This document shows, piece by piece, positions 8,769 to 17,076 of a stretch of 64,000 nt of DNA. The notes below the pieces were generated by a model, which saw nothing but the letters and a program-made list of their open reading frames with translations, ran no database searches and was not told where the DNA came from. Both the position numbers and the translations under genes were made by a program. Each line of letters starts with the position of its first letter. Position 1 is the stretch's first letter. The stretch comes from Lachnospiraceae bacterium XBD2001 (GTDB lineage: Bacteria; Bacillota; Clostridia; Lachnospirales; Lachnospiraceae): the NCBI GenBank assembly GCA_900116395.1, contig FPAN01000005.1, positions 62,001-126,000 on the forward strand. The letters are read 5' to 3'.

Positions 8769-8797
8769 ATTATATGAGATATATCTCAACCAGTCAA
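8769..8797 (-). promoter_or_regulatory. XRE gene promoter with palindromic operator in the spacer
   Basis: TTGACT (8792-8797), 17-base spacer, TATAAT (8769-8774) on the minus strand. The spacer contains the perfect 14-bp palindrome TGAGATATATCTCA (8775-8788), abutting the -10 box. This is the expected place for an autorepressor site. Confidence 0.75.
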
Positions 8798-8832
8798 CAA
8801 TCTATGTTGTCATTGACTACATGTCAAGGCAC

Positions 8833-8867
8833 AAAAAAACCACCTTCTAAATCTCTTTAGAAAGTGG
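8833..8867 (-). terminator. Terminator after the membrane protein gene
   Basis: 12-base arms 8840-8851 and 8856-8867 (one mismatch) around a 4-base loop, then T7 on the minus strand. It isolates the gene ending at 8883 from the XRE promoter that follows. Confidence 0.85.
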
Positions 8868-8882
8868 CTTATTCCAATTGTT

Positions 8883-9614
8883 TTATTTACCCCCAAACAC
8901 AGCAACGCATACCAGCAGCAATAACCAACTGCCAATGACCGTGCCCAAAACTACCTTAATCGCAATATCCCATCTTAGGTCATAAAAGTCCATAATCCGG
9001 AATCCCACCAGCGCCATCAGTGCTCCAAGTATGATTGCCAACAACGGAAGCAGTATTGCAGTCGCAAGAAGTATCATTGGCCCGAATTCCGGGCCCGCCG
9101 CCAAAAGATCTCTTATCATTGAGCTATGCAAAAAGCTTATCAGTAAAAAGAGTCCAACCGCCAAGAATAAAACTCCGCACATCCGGAACTGACGGCCTGC
9201 TTCCCAGCTTAATCGCTTGTGATTCCATACTCCCGGGCGATAGGAAAAACCATGATCCATCAGATAATGCTCCACAATGGATAATAACTTCTCCTCATCA
9301 TGTCCAATCTTCGCCCACTCTTTCGGATTGACCTTTTTCTTCCAACGAAGCGTCTCCGGCGTAGAAAGAGAATAATACGTCGTACGATCCGCACCCTCCA
9401 TCGGGTGATACGTATCTCTCTGAAGGGTTGTCTCCCCACCACAGAAGGTTTTGTCTCCTCGCAGCGTATATGTCACCGAAAAAGGCTCATCCTGCTCCAT
9501 CTTCCAGCGTGCAACCACTTTATTCTTTTCAACCGTTACAACAAAAGGATATTCCTCTGCATTCAAATCCCTTTGCATGTTCTCTTTAAATTCTTCAAAT
9601 TCTCTAGTATCCAT
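8883..9614 (-). CDS. Hypothetical membrane protein with soluble N-terminal domain
   Basis: Not recognised. The 243-residue product has a soluble, charged N-terminal half (residues 1-145) rich in beta-prone segments (YPFVVTVEKNKVVARWKM, FSVTYTLRGDKTF), then three clear membrane helices at about 146-165, 180-207 and 218-240. No signal peptide is present, so the N-terminal domain is probably cytoplasmic. An AAGGGG site lies a few bases before the ATG. It is a single-gene unit: the terminator at 8833 follows it and the upstream neighbour ends 68 bases away. No function is proposed. Confidence 0.7.
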   Translation of the reverse strand: MDTREFEEFKENMQRDLNAEEYPFVVTVEKNKVVARWKMEQDEPFSVTYTLRGDKTFCGGETTLQRDTYHPMEGADRTTYYSLSTPETLRWKKKVNPKEWAKIGHDEEKLLSIVEHYLMDHGFSYRPGVWNHKRLSWEAGRQFRMCGVLFLAVGLFLLISFLHSSMIRDLLAAGPEFGPMILLATAILLPLLAIILGALMALVGFRIMDFYDLRWDIAIKVVLGTVIGSWLLLLVCVAVFGGK

Positions 9615-9682
9615 TTTCCCCTTACCTCTCTATAAAAATGGTCTCTTGTCCCCGTCCCCGGGATTCATCGCTTGTTGGCCTC

Positions 9683-10438
9683 CTAGCCCAATTTGCCATA
9701 ATCCTCATCGGATACAGCTTCCAGCCATTCATTGCTTGTCTCTTCACCTGCAACTTCGATTGCAAGATGTGAGAACCAGGAATCCGGCGCCGCTCCATGC
9801 CAGTGCTTAACTTCTGCAGGAATGTTTATCACCTTGCCCGGGGTCATTTCTACGGCCTCTTTGCCCCATTCCTGATAATAACCTCTTCCGCCGACACAGA
9901 TCAGCATCTGTCCGCCGCCACTCTTCGCATGATGGATATGCCAGTGATTTCGGCATCCCGGTTCAAAGGTTACATTAAAAAGGGGTACTTGCTCGGTAGA
10001 TACAGGGGCAAGATAACTCTGACCGTCAAAGAACTCTCCATAAGGATTCTCTTCTCCAATAGGGAAGAAAATGGAATTCTGATACTTATCCTTCTCTGTA
10101 GCAGCCTCTGTCGTTTCATTCCACACCTCTTTTGCCAGTCTGAATACCGCCCATCCCTTTGGCCAACCTACATACATAGTGGCATGGGTTATGATAGCTG
10201 CAATCTCTTCCTTTGTGACTCCATGAGCCTTCGCATTTTGAAGATGATAGGTCAGGGAAGAATCTGTGATACCTGAAGCCATAAGCGAAACCACTGTAAT
10301 AATACATTTGGTCTTCACATCAATCGCCTCTTCGTTCCACACCTCACCAAACAGCACGTCATCATTCAGGTGCGCAAACATTGGTGCAAATTCTCCAAGC
10401 TGTTCTCTTCCTGCCGTCTGTACGATTTTTTCTGCCAT
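9683..10438 (-). CDS. Carboxymuconolactone decarboxylase-like domain fused to a cupin
   Basis: A 251-residue two-domain protein. Residues about 10-110 form an AhpD/CMD-type helical domain (VWNEEAIDVKTKCIITVVSL, then AKAHGVTKEEIAAIITHATM and VGWPKG). Unlike AhpD it lacks a CxxC pair, so peroxidase activity is unlikely. Residues about 120-240 are a cupin with metal ligands in WHIHHAKSGGGQ and a second motif ending in KHWHGAAPDS. Such fusions occur in anaerobes beside flavodoxins and hydrolases and are often annotated as quinone- or electrophile-related; no substrate is established. It is the last gene of the block divergent from the LysR gene. GGGAGG precedes the ATG by 9 bases. Confidence 0.85.
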   Translation of the reverse strand: MAEKIVQTAGREQLGEFAPMFAHLNDDVLFGEVWNEEAIDVKTKCIITVVSLMASGITDSSLTYHLQNAKAHGVTKEEIAAIITHATMYVGWPKGWAVFRLAKEVWNETTEAATEKDKYQNSIFFPIGEENPYGEFFDGQSYLAPVSTEQVPLFNVTFEPGCRNHWHIHHAKSGGGQMLICVGGRGYYQEWGKEAVEMTPGKVINIPAEVKHWHGAAPDSWFSHLAIEVAGEETSNEWLEAVSDEDYGKLG

Positions 10439-10480
10439 CTTTTCTTACCTCCCAATACAAAATGGTCCCTTAAAATCCGC

Positions 10481-11008
10481 TTATTCCCTGCTAATGGTTA
10501 TAGTAACATCACCATTAGAAAGAAGATCTGTCATCTCTGCTTCATCCTTATCAGATATATGACCCAGCCTTGTGTATGACCAACTGTTGGACCCATAAAA
10601 CACCACCATCTGGTTTCCTGAATACAGAACGATATCTCCTGATGATGTTGTTGTCTGCTTATCGTCTCGTGGCAAACTCTGTCCTATGGAACCCACCTGT
10701 TCAAAACCGCCATACATTGACATCTGAATGGTAATATCACCATCTTTCGCCATATCCCGCAGCGCTTCTACAGCCTGATTGTCTTCCCATTCCACATTAA
10801 CTTTTGTATCGCCAATCTTCATTATCATTGTACCATCTCCCTCCGGCTCATCATTCTCTTCTGAGCTTTCTGTTTCAACATTTTCTGATGTTGATATTTC
10901 AGTTACTGCATTCTGATTATCACCGGAGTTTATTGTATCATCTGAGCAGGCGCTCATACAAAGAATCATGAGCACACTGAGTGCCATTGTAATCAATCTC
11001 TTTTTCAT
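10481..11008 (-). CDS. Lipoprotein with cyclophilin-like domain
   Basis: A 175-residue lipoprotein. The signal peptide MKKRLITMALSVLMILC ends in a lipobox (CMSAC), followed by an acidic Ser/Glu/Asn linker (about 22-58). The C-terminal 115 residues match the pattern of the bacterial cyclophilin-like fold family: MKIGDTKVNVEWEDNQAVEA, GGFEQVGSIGQSLPRDD, GDIVLYSGNQMVVFYGSNSW and YTRLGHI. These domains lack prolyl-isomerase evidence and recur beside flavodoxins and alpha/beta hydrolases, as here. Base composition is clearly AT-richer than the neighbouring lysS or Tad genes. It follows the flavodoxin gene by 12 bases, so cotranscription is likely. Confidence 0.8.
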   Translation of the reverse strand: MKKRLITMALSVLMILCMSACSDDTINSGDNQNAVTEISTSENVETESSEENDEPEGDGTMIMKIGDTKVNVEWEDNQAVEALRDMAKDGDITIQMSMYGGFEQVGSIGQSLPRDDKQTTTSSGDIVLYSGNQMVVFYGSNSWSYTRLGHISDKDEAEMTDLLSNGDVTITISRE

Positions 11009-11020
11009 AGAAATCTTCCT

Positions 11021-11563
11021 CTATTTTAAAGCCTTACCAAATTCATAGGCTTCGCTTAATTCCTCGGCTTTACTTGATGCCTCACCCATATCACCTATGC
11101 CACCGCAGAATAAGGAACCTGAAAACTGAGCCTTTTCGAAGCAATCAACCCATCCTTGAAGTCCACTTTCCGCCTTTTTAGGCACAAACTCTTCATCCTC
11201 AGCTGCTACAGAGAGCATATATACATTTCTAAATCTATAATCCGAAGGATATAGAGGATTGAGCCTGTCCAAAAGAGTCTTCATCTGTCCGCTCATCTCG
11301 TAGTAATAGATTGGTGTTGCAAAAACCAGGGTATCTGCATTCTTTACTTTTTCTGCAATCGTGGCAGCATCATCCTTAATGACACATTTCTGCGTATTCT
11401 GACATGCCAGACATCCGATACAGAAACTGATATTTTTCCCTTTCAGGCTTATATGCTCCACATCATGACCGGATGCTTTTGCTCCTTCTATAAGCTTTTC
11501 AGTAAGTATATCTGAATTGCTTTTTGCACGAAGGCTTGTAGAAATCACTAATACTATGCTCAT
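11021..11563 (-). CDS. Flavodoxin / NAD(P)H-dependent FMN reductase family protein
   Basis: A 180-residue flavodoxin-fold protein of the iron-sulfur flavoprotein/FMN reductase type. The FMN phosphate loop is STSLRAKSNSD (8-18), an FMN-ring loop is TPIYYYEMSGQMK (near 84-96). A Cys cluster FCIGCLACQNTQKC (about 47-60) matches the CxxCxxC layout of iron-sulfur flavoproteins, so a [4Fe-4S] cluster is possible. It would transfer electrons from NAD(P)H or ferredoxin to an organic acceptor such as a quinone. It lies 17 bases after the hydrolase gene in the LysR-divergent block. Confidence 0.85.
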   Translation of the reverse strand: MSIVLVISTSLRAKSNSDILTEKLIEGAKASGHDVEHISLKGKNISFCIGCLACQNTQKCVIKDDAATIAEKVKNADTLVFATPIYYYEMSGQMKTLLDRLNPLYPSDYRFRNVYMLSVAAEDEEFVPKKAESGLQGWVDCFEKAQFSGSLFCGGIGDMGEASSKAEELSEAYEFGKALK

Positions 11564-11580
11564 ATCTTATCACCATCCTT

Positions 11581-12582
11581 TTATTTCAGATTCTCCTTAA
11601 AGAAATTCTCCAGCTTGTCAAAAGGAATATAATCCTTATCCCCGCCATCATAAAGATCAGTATGTACAGCATCAGGGATTATCATAAGTTCCTTATTATC
11701 TGCATACTTGCTGTCTTTGATCATATCTGCATAAGCATCCTTTGAGAAATAACATGAATGAGCTTTTTCTCCATGTACAAATAAGACAGCACTTCTAATC
11801 TCATTACTATACTTAAGGATTGGCTGATTTACAAAGGATTCACAGCCGATCACATTCCAACCACCGTTGGAATTAAGGCTTCTCTTGTGATATCCTCTGT
11901 CAGTCTTATAGTAATCATAATAGTCTTTTACAAAGAAAGGTGCATCCTCCGGAAGTGGATCTACTACACCGCCGCCAAGCTTATACTCACCTGCCTTAAG
12001 GTCTTCCAATCTCTGAGCGCACATAGCAGCCCTCTTCTGATATCTTACTTCTTCACTGTCTTCTGAGTCAAAATATCCCTTGGCATTTACTCTTGTCATG
12101 TCATACATTGTCATTGCAGCTGTAGCCTTGATTCTTGTATCAAGAGCTGCTGTGTTTACAGCCATTCCTCCCCAACCACAGATACCAATGATTCCTATTC
12201 TGTCAGGATCAACCTTCTCATTTAAAGAAAGGAAATCTACTGCAGCCATGAAATCTTCTGTGTTGATATCAGGAGATGCCATATATCTTACATTTCCACC
12301 GGACTCTCCTGTAAAAGAAGGATCAAATGCTATTGTTAAGAATCCTCTCTCAGCCATTGTCTGAGCATAAAGACCGGAACACTGCTCCTTAACTGCTCCG
12401 AATGGCCCGCATACAGCAATTGCAGGAAGCTTGCCCTCTGCATTCTTAGGAACATACATATCCGCTGCCAAGGTGATTCCATATCTGTTTACGAATGTGA
12501 CTTTGCTGTGGTCAACCTTATCACTTTTCTTAAAGGTCTTATCCCACTCAGTTACAAGGTTTAATTCTTCTTTTCTGATCAT
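11581..12582 (-). CDS. Alpha/beta hydrolase with cysteine nucleophile (YcjY/dienelactone hydrolase-like)
   Basis: A 333-residue alpha/beta hydrolase. The nucleophile elbow is GICGWGG with Cys135 in the usual Ser position, as in dienelactone hydrolases and YcjY-type proteins. The acid is likely in VLFVHGEKAHS and the catalytic His in PDAVHTDLYDG near the C terminus. The ATG at 12582 is chosen: GGAGG lies 8 bases upstream, whereas the longer frame from 12606 begins upstream of that site. It probably acts on esters or lactones; the exact substrate is unknown. Next to a flavodoxin and a CMD-cupin protein, detoxification or catabolism of an electrophilic aromatic or quinone compound is a reasonable inference. 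Confidence 0.82.
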   Translation of the reverse strand: MIRKEELNLVTEWDKTFKKSDKVDHSKVTFVNRYGITLAADMYVPKNAEGKLPAIAVCGPFGAVKEQCSGLYAQTMAERGFLTIAFDPSFTGESGGNVRYMASPDINTEDFMAAVDFLSLNEKVDPDRIGIIGICGWGGMAVNTAALDTRIKATAAMTMYDMTRVNAKGYFDSEDSEEVRYQKRAAMCAQRLEDLKAGEYKLGGGVVDPLPEDAPFFVKDYYDYYKTDRGYHKRSLNSNGGWNVIGCESFVNQPILKYSNEIRSAVLFVHGEKAHSCYFSKDAYADMIKDSKYADNKELMIIPDAVHTDLYDGGDKDYIPFDKLENFFKENLK

Positions 12583-12602
12583 TTTACATTCCTCCGTTTT
12601 CA

Positions 12603-12818
12603 TCATTTCTCTTTTTGAATCTGTCTTATCAAAAAATCCATGTTATCAACTTTTTTCTGGCTGTCATGAAGTTCATCCATCAGATGGCACCGACATTTCC
12701 TAAGATCTCGAAGAAGCGTATCGGTATCCCCTTCTTCATACATCTTTTTCATAAAGCTTATTTCTTTCTCATCACAGCCCATGTCCGTAAGGCTTTCAAG
12801 AATCTTTTTGGTATCCAT
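12603..12818 (-). CDS. Small charged helical protein, first gene of the LysR-divergent operon
   Basis: A 71-residue protein, not recognised. It is almost entirely charged and helical (LRDLRKCRCHLMDELHDSQK) with a CRC pair and a Cys near residue 15. The ATG at 12818 is preferred because AGAAGGAG stands 8 bases before it; the frame opens at 12842. It lies 20 bases upstream of the hydrolase start and heads the operon divergent from the LysR gene. It could be a small adaptor or metal/redox sensor, but nothing in the sequence proves this. Confidence 0.7.
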   Translation of the reverse strand: MDTKKILESLTDMGCDEKEISFMKKMYEEGDTDTLLRDLRKCRCHLMDELHDSQKKVDNMDFLIRQIQKEK

Positions 12819-12940
12819 CTTTTTTGCTCCTTCTGATTTCATAGTAAATCCTTGACCGGGTTTTCGCTAATAGATAAAATAAATATCATGATATTCGTTT
12901 TTGGAATAACACATTCATCGTCAACTTTATGGAGGTTTTC
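12819..12940. promoter_or_regulatory. Divergent control region of the LysR block
   Basis: 122 bases between the divergent small-protein gene and the LysR gene. It contains the perfect 14-bp palindrome AATATCATGATATT (12882-12895), a likely LysR binding core with a T-rich/A-rich inverted layout. No clear sigma-A hexamer pair was assigned with confidence. Confidence 0.55.
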
Positions 12941-13813
12941 ATGGAAATAAAAAATCTCAGATATTTTCTTGCAGTTGCAAGGGAAGAAAATATGTCAAAG
13001 GCTGCTGAGCAGCTTCATGTATCGCAGCCTACTCTTTCAAAGACGTTAAAAGCATTAGAGGAAGAACTTGGGAAGAAGTTATTCGTAAGACACAGTTTTA
13101 GCATTTCACTTACGGATGAAGGGATGCTTCTGCGTGACCGTGCCCAGGATCTTGTGGCTATGTCAGACAAGATAGAACAGGAATTTAATTCCTTGGATGA
13201 TATAACCGGTGGGGATATTTATTTTGGACTGGCCGAGAGCTATCAGATCAGATACCTTGCCAGAGAGATTTTTAAGTTAAAAGAAAAATACCCTAATTTC
13301 ACTTATCATATAACCAGCGGAGATACGGAGCAGGTTACTGAAAAGCTTGATAAGGGCATTTTAGACTTTGCTGTACTGTGTGAAACACCTGACAGCAATA
13401 AATATGAATATGTTAAATTTCCGGAAGCGGATGTGTGGGGAGCAATCATTTCATCATCTCATCCCCTTGCAAAGAAAAAGTCCATCAGGGTCTCTGACCT
13501 CGTAGGAGAGCCCCTTTTTGTCTCTGAACAGAGCTGGAACAATGAGATTAAAGCGTGGTCTAAAGACAGATTTAATGAGCTTAAGCTTGAGGGTTCCTTC
13601 AGTCTTTCCTATAACGGCTCTGTATTTGCAAGAGAAAACCTTGGAATACTTCTTACATTTAAAGATCTGATAAATACCGAAGGAACTGACATGGTATTTA
13701 AGCCTCTTTCACCGGAACTGAAATCCGAGCTATATCTCATTTGGAATAAGTATCAGACCTTTACTCCTATTGCTGAAAAGTTTCTGGAGCAAATAAAAAG
13801 GGCTTTCACGTAA
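12941..13813 (+). CDS. LysR-family transcriptional regulator
   Basis: A 290-residue LysR regulator. Residues 1-60 form the winged helix-turn-helix (MEIKNLRYFLAVAREENMSK, AAEQLHVSQPTLSKTLKALE) and the rest is the two-lobed effector domain. The ATG at 12941 is used because the in-frame ATG at 12929 overlaps the GGAGG site that serves 12941, five bases downstream. It is divergent from the five-gene unit 9683-12818, the classic arrangement for a LysR activator of the divergent genes. Its sequence shares the AT-rich character of those genes, suggesting the block moves together. The inducer is unknown. Confidence 0.93.
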   Translation: MEIKNLRYFLAVAREENMSKAAEQLHVSQPTLSKTLKALEEELGKKLFVRHSFSISLTDEGMLLRDRAQDLVAMSDKIEQEFNSLDDITGGDIYFGLAESYQIRYLAREIFKLKEKYPNFTYHITSGDTEQVTEKLDKGILDFAVLCETPDSNKYEYVKFPEADVWGAIISSSHPLAKKKSIRVSDLVGEPLFVSEQSWNNEIKAWSKDRFNELKLEGSFSLSYNGSVFARENLGILLTFKDLINTEGTDMVFKPLSPELKSELYLIWNKYQTFTPIAEKFLEQIKRAFT

Positions 13814-13827
13814 GATGTGAAAAGCCC
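13798..13827. terminator. Bidirectional terminator between lysR and lysS
   Basis: GGGCTTTCAC / GTGAAAAGCCC arms (13800-13809, 13817-13827, one bulged base) around a 7-base loop, with T-rich tracts on both sides. It serves the LysR gene (plus) and lysS (minus). Confidence 0.85.
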
Positions 13828-13834
13828 TTAGATT

Positions 13835-15469
13835 TTATTCCTTCACGGTCTTCATAGTCGGGAACAGCAATACATCACGAATTGCTGCACTGTCTGTGAG
13901 TAACATACACAAACGGTCCAGACCGTATCCAATACCACCTGTCGGAGGCATACCGATCTCCAATGCATTCAGGAAATCTTCGTCGGTGTGCTCTGCCTCG
14001 TCATCGCCGGCTTCTGCGTTGGCATCCTGTGCCGCAAAACGCTCGCGCTGGTCGATTGGATCATTCAACTCGGAGTATGCATTACACATTTCCCATCCGT
14101 TGATGAAGAGCTCGAAACGCTCTACCTTGTCCGGGTCGCTTGGCTTCTTCTTGGTCAAAGGAGAAATCGCAACCGGATGATCCATGATGAAGGTTGGCTG
14201 AATCATCTTGTCTTCGCAGAACTCCTCGAAGAACAGATTCAGGATATCGCCCTTGGTGTGGCGCTCTTCGAACTCCACGTGCTTCTCCTTAGCGATTGCC
14301 TTGGCCTCTTCATCTGTTGTAATTGCATCAAAATCCACACCGGCATACTGCTTCACAGCGTCGGTCATGGTTAATCTAGCAAATGGCTTACCAAGGTCAA
14401 TCTCGGTACCATTGTAAGAAATGGTGGTAGATCCGCATACCTTCTCAGCTAAGTAACGGAACATGCTCTCAGTCAGTTCCATCATGCCTTCGTAATCGGT
14501 ATATGCCTGGTATAATTCCATCAAAGTGAATTCCGGATTATGACGGGTATCAACACCCTCGTTACGGAATACACGACCAATCTCGTATACACGCTCAAGA
14601 CCACCAACAATCAATCTCTTGAGATAGAGCTCCAAGGAAATACGAAGCTTCACGTCCTCATCCAAAGAATTGTAATGGGTCTCGAATGGGCGAGCTGCTG
14701 CTCCACCTGCATTGGATACTAAAATCGGAGTCTCGACTTCCATGAAATCACGGCCAGCCAGGAAGTTGCGGATTTCTTTCATCATTAAGGAACGCTTCAC
14801 GAATACGTCCTTAGACTCCTTATTCATAATCAAGTCAACATAACGCTGACGATAACGCATATCGGTATCAGTCAAGCCATGGAACTTCTCCGGAAGAATC
14901 TGAAGAGACTTGGATAAGAGTACCATCTCTTCTGCATGAACGGAAATCTCACCGGTCATGGTACGGAATGCGTAACCCTTGATACCGAAGATATCACCGA
15001 TATCGGACTTCTTGAAGTCTGCATATGCTTCATCTCCCAATGCGTCCTTGGATACGTATACCTGGATATCATCCTTCAAGTCACGGATGTTAGCAAAAGA
15101 AGCCTTACCCATCACACGCTTGAACATCATACGTCCTGCGATGGATACCTTCGGTGCGTTGGCATCTAAGATCTCCCGACGTGCGTTGTATGCTTCCTTC
15201 TTGGCCTGGCGGTATGCGCTAATGGTCTCATTATCTGCATCCTCAGCCGGCTCTGCCGGAAGCTCCGGCTCAACGTAATCCTTCAAAGTCTCGGCCTCAT
15301 AAGCTTCGTAAAGAGCCTTCACCTCATCGTTGTGATGTGTCTGATCATACTTGGTGATCTGGAAAGGATCCTTGCCTGCTTCCTGTAAGGCTGCCAGCTT
15401 CTCGCGACGAACCTTCAGTAACTGGTTCACATCCTGCTGCTTGTTCTGATTATTGTTTTCGTTTGCCAT
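13835..15469 (-). CDS. lysS: Lysyl-tRNA synthetase, class II
   Basis: Charges tRNA-Lys with lysine. An N-terminal OB-fold anticodon-binding domain (about 110-205, with VSIAGRMMFKRVMGKASFAN) is followed by the class II core: motif 2 in RVYEIGRVFRNEG and motif 3 in GGIGYGLDRLCMLL. The 544 residues are longer than the usual 490-510 because of an Ala/Glu-rich insert near 65-105 and a Gln/Asn-rich start. The gene follows greA by 8 bases; the greA-lysS pairing is common in Firmicutes and supports cotranscription. A bidirectional terminator closes the unit. Confidence 0.97.
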   Translation of the reverse strand: MANENNNQNKQQDVNQLLKVRREKLAALQEAGKDPFQITKYDQTHHNDEVKALYEAYEAETLKDYVEPELPAEPAEDADNETISAYRQAKKEAYNARREILDANAPKVSIAGRMMFKRVMGKASFANIRDLKDDIQVYVSKDALGDEAYADFKKSDIGDIFGIKGYAFRTMTGEISVHAEEMVLLSKSLQILPEKFHGLTDTDMRYRQRYVDLIMNKESKDVFVKRSLMMKEIRNFLAGRDFMEVETPILVSNAGGAAARPFETHYNSLDEDVKLRISLELYLKRLIVGGLERVYEIGRVFRNEGVDTRHNPEFTLMELYQAYTDYEGMMELTESMFRYLAEKVCGSTTISYNGTEIDLGKPFARLTMTDAVKQYAGVDFDAITTDEEAKAIAKEKHVEFEERHTKGDILNLFFEEFCEDKMIQPTFIMDHPVAISPLTKKKPSDPDKVERFELFINGWEMCNAYSELNDPIDQRERFAAQDANAEAGDDEAEHTDEDFLNALEIGMPPTGGIGYGLDRLCMLLTDSAAIRDVLLFPTMKTVKE

Positions 15470-15477
15470 CTTTCGTC

Positions 15478-15960
15478 CTAACTATCTCTTCTAACATCTA
15501 ATACCTTGTACTGGAAAGTACCAGCCTCGGTCTCTACGGTTACTATATCATTCAAAGTTGCACCGATCAGTGCACGTCCAACAGGAGACTCGTTGGAAAT
15601 CTTACCCTTCAGGCTGTTTGCCTCGGTAGAACCTACCAAACGATACTCAACCTCCTCGTCGAACTCTAAGTCTAAGAGGCGTACGGTACATCCGATGTTG
15701 ATCTTGCCAGCCTCGCCGTCTTCCTCGGTAACAACCTCAGCGTGCTTCAAGATTTCTTCGATCTCCTCAATACGTGCCTCGATATCTCTCTGCTCATCCT
15801 TCGCAGCATCATACTCTGCGTTCTCGGACAAATCGCCCTGCTCACGAGCTTCCTTGATCTTCTCAGCAATCTCACGACGCTTGTTCACTTTGAGGTCCTG
15901 TACCTCTTCCTCTAATGCTCTCAAGCCTTCGTAGGTCATCAAATTTTTCTTTGCTTCCAT
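15478..15960 (-). CDS. greA: Transcription elongation factor GreA
   Basis: Rescues backtracked RNA polymerase by stimulating transcript cleavage through the secondary channel. Length 160 is standard. The N-terminal antiparallel coiled coil carries the acidic tip (GDLSENAEYDAAK, about 42-54), and the C-terminal domain has SPVGRALIGATLNDIV. AGGAGG lies 8 bases before the ATG. It is first in the greA-lysS unit. Confidence 0.97.
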   Translation of the reverse strand: MEAKKNLMTYEGLRALEEEVQDLKVNKRREIAEKIKEAREQGDLSENAEYDAAKDEQRDIEARIEEIEEILKHAEVVTEEDGEAGKINIGCTVRLLDLEFDEEVEYRLVGSTEANSLKGKISNESPVGRALIGATLNDIVTVETEAGTFQYKVLDVRRDS

Positions 15961-16096
15961 GTTCCTGGCCTCCTAGATTTTATTCTTATTGCTCTAACTT
16001 ACTGTCTACTTATATAAATGCGTATCTCCACGCAGCGCTAAAATTATATTCCGCACTGCCTGTTTTGTCAAGATTTCCAAGCATTTCCACCATTCT

Positions 16097-16122
16097 AAAA
16101 ATGCGGGCCTTTCGGTCCGCAT
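16097..16122 (-). terminator. Terminator of the LacI/sugar-importer unit
   Basis: ATGCGGxCC GAAA GGxCCGCAT with one mismatch, followed by T5 on the minus strand, 90 bases downstream of the permease stop codon. GNRA-type loop. Confidence 0.85.
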
Positions 16123-16211
16123 CTCTCCTCGAAAGGAGGATGCACCCTCTCGCTTGTAGCAGTCAAACGAAAGGGTGCATTTTGTTATGAAAAAGAAGGA
16201 GGGAAAAAGTC
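16123..16211 (-). other. Two extra hairpins in the 3' untranslated region of the importer
   Basis: Between the permease stop and the terminator are a 12-bp stem (TGCACCCTCTCG at 16141-16152 with 16168-16179, one mismatch, 15-base loop) and a short TCCTC/GAGGA hairpin at 16126-16140. The first is followed on the plus strand by a weak T-tract. They could protect the message 3' end or be a tandem terminator. The rest of 15961-16096, upstream of greA, shows no assigned feature. Confidence 0.5.
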
Positions 16212-17075
16212 CTAACCTTTTACTCCGCCGGCAGTTACGCCGCCTACGATATACTTGGAGAGTAACAAGTATACGACAATTACAGGGAAGATGGAGAATG
16301 CGATCATCGCATAAACCTGTCCCATATCAAACTTTAAGAAGTCCGCACTACGTAACTGTGCAATCAATACCGGGAGGGTCTTCTTGGTATCGGTATGAAG
16401 TACCAATGCCGGTGTGAAGTAGTTATTCCAGGTACTTACGAAAGTGAAGATTGCCTGTACTGCGATTGCCGGTTTCATAAGCGGTACGCAGATCCAGTTA
16501 AAGGTCTTAAACTCGTTACTTCCGTCGATTCGTGCTGCCTCGATAAGGGAACTTGGCAGGTTGGACTCCATGTACTGCTTCATGTAGAAGTATACGATTG
16601 GAGATGCAATGGATGGAATGATGAGTGGTGTGAGACTATCATCCATTCCGATGCGGTCGATCAAACGTAAGAAACCAAGTGCGGTTACCTGTGTAGGAAT
16701 CATCATGACTGCCAAGATAAAGGTTGCCATGAATTTTTTCAACTTGAAATCATATACATGTACTGCATATGCGGTCATGGTTGAAAAATAAGTACAAAGG
16801 ATTGCGCAGCATACAGATACGAAAATACTGTTTCTCATACCTGCAGCGATTGGAAGGGTTCCGTGCATAACGTTATGCAGGTTCTCAACCAAGTGTGTGC
16901 TTGGGAATGGCGTAAATCCCCTGGTCAGCTCACCGTGAGATCTGGTTGCGTTGATCATTAAGATGTAGAACCAAATCAAACACAGTACAGTTAAAATCAC
17001 TAATACTACATATGAAATGATGCGACGTGCATGAATATTCATACCTCGGCTTGCTTTGTAATTCATTGTATCCAT
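16212..17075 (-). CDS. Carbohydrate ABC transporter permease, MalG type
   Basis: Second membrane subunit of the sugar importer, 287 residues. Six hydrophobic segments are visible (first at about 19-40, last near 255-275), with the EAA loop SLIEAARIDGSNEFKTFNWI near 185-205. The ATG at 17075 has GGAGG 9 bases upstream within the end of the MalF-type gene; the two genes are separated by one base. With the binding protein and LacI regulator it forms a system whose position opposite cellobiose phosphorylase points to cellobiose or cellodextrin uptake. Confidence 0.92.
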   Translation of the reverse strand: MDTMNYKASRGMNIHARRIISYVVLVILTVLCLIWFYILMINATRSHGELTRGFTPFPSTHLVENLHNVMHGTLPIAAGMRNSIFVSVCCAILCTYFSTMTAYAVHVYDFKLKKFMATFILAVMMIPTQVTALGFLRLIDRIGMDDSLTPLIIPSIASPIVYFYMKQYMESNLPSSLIEAARIDGSNEFKTFNWICVPLMKPAIAVQAIFTFVSTWNNYFTPALVLHTDTKKTLPVLIAQLRSADFLKFDMGQVYAMIAFSIFPVIVVYLLLSKYIVGGVTAGGVKG

Positions 17076-17076
17076 A

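Noticed and set aside
10116-10579. Plus-strand open frames opposite the CMD-cupin and cyclophilin-like genes
   Set aside because: No ribosome sites, no recognisable domains, and they mirror real genes on the other strand.
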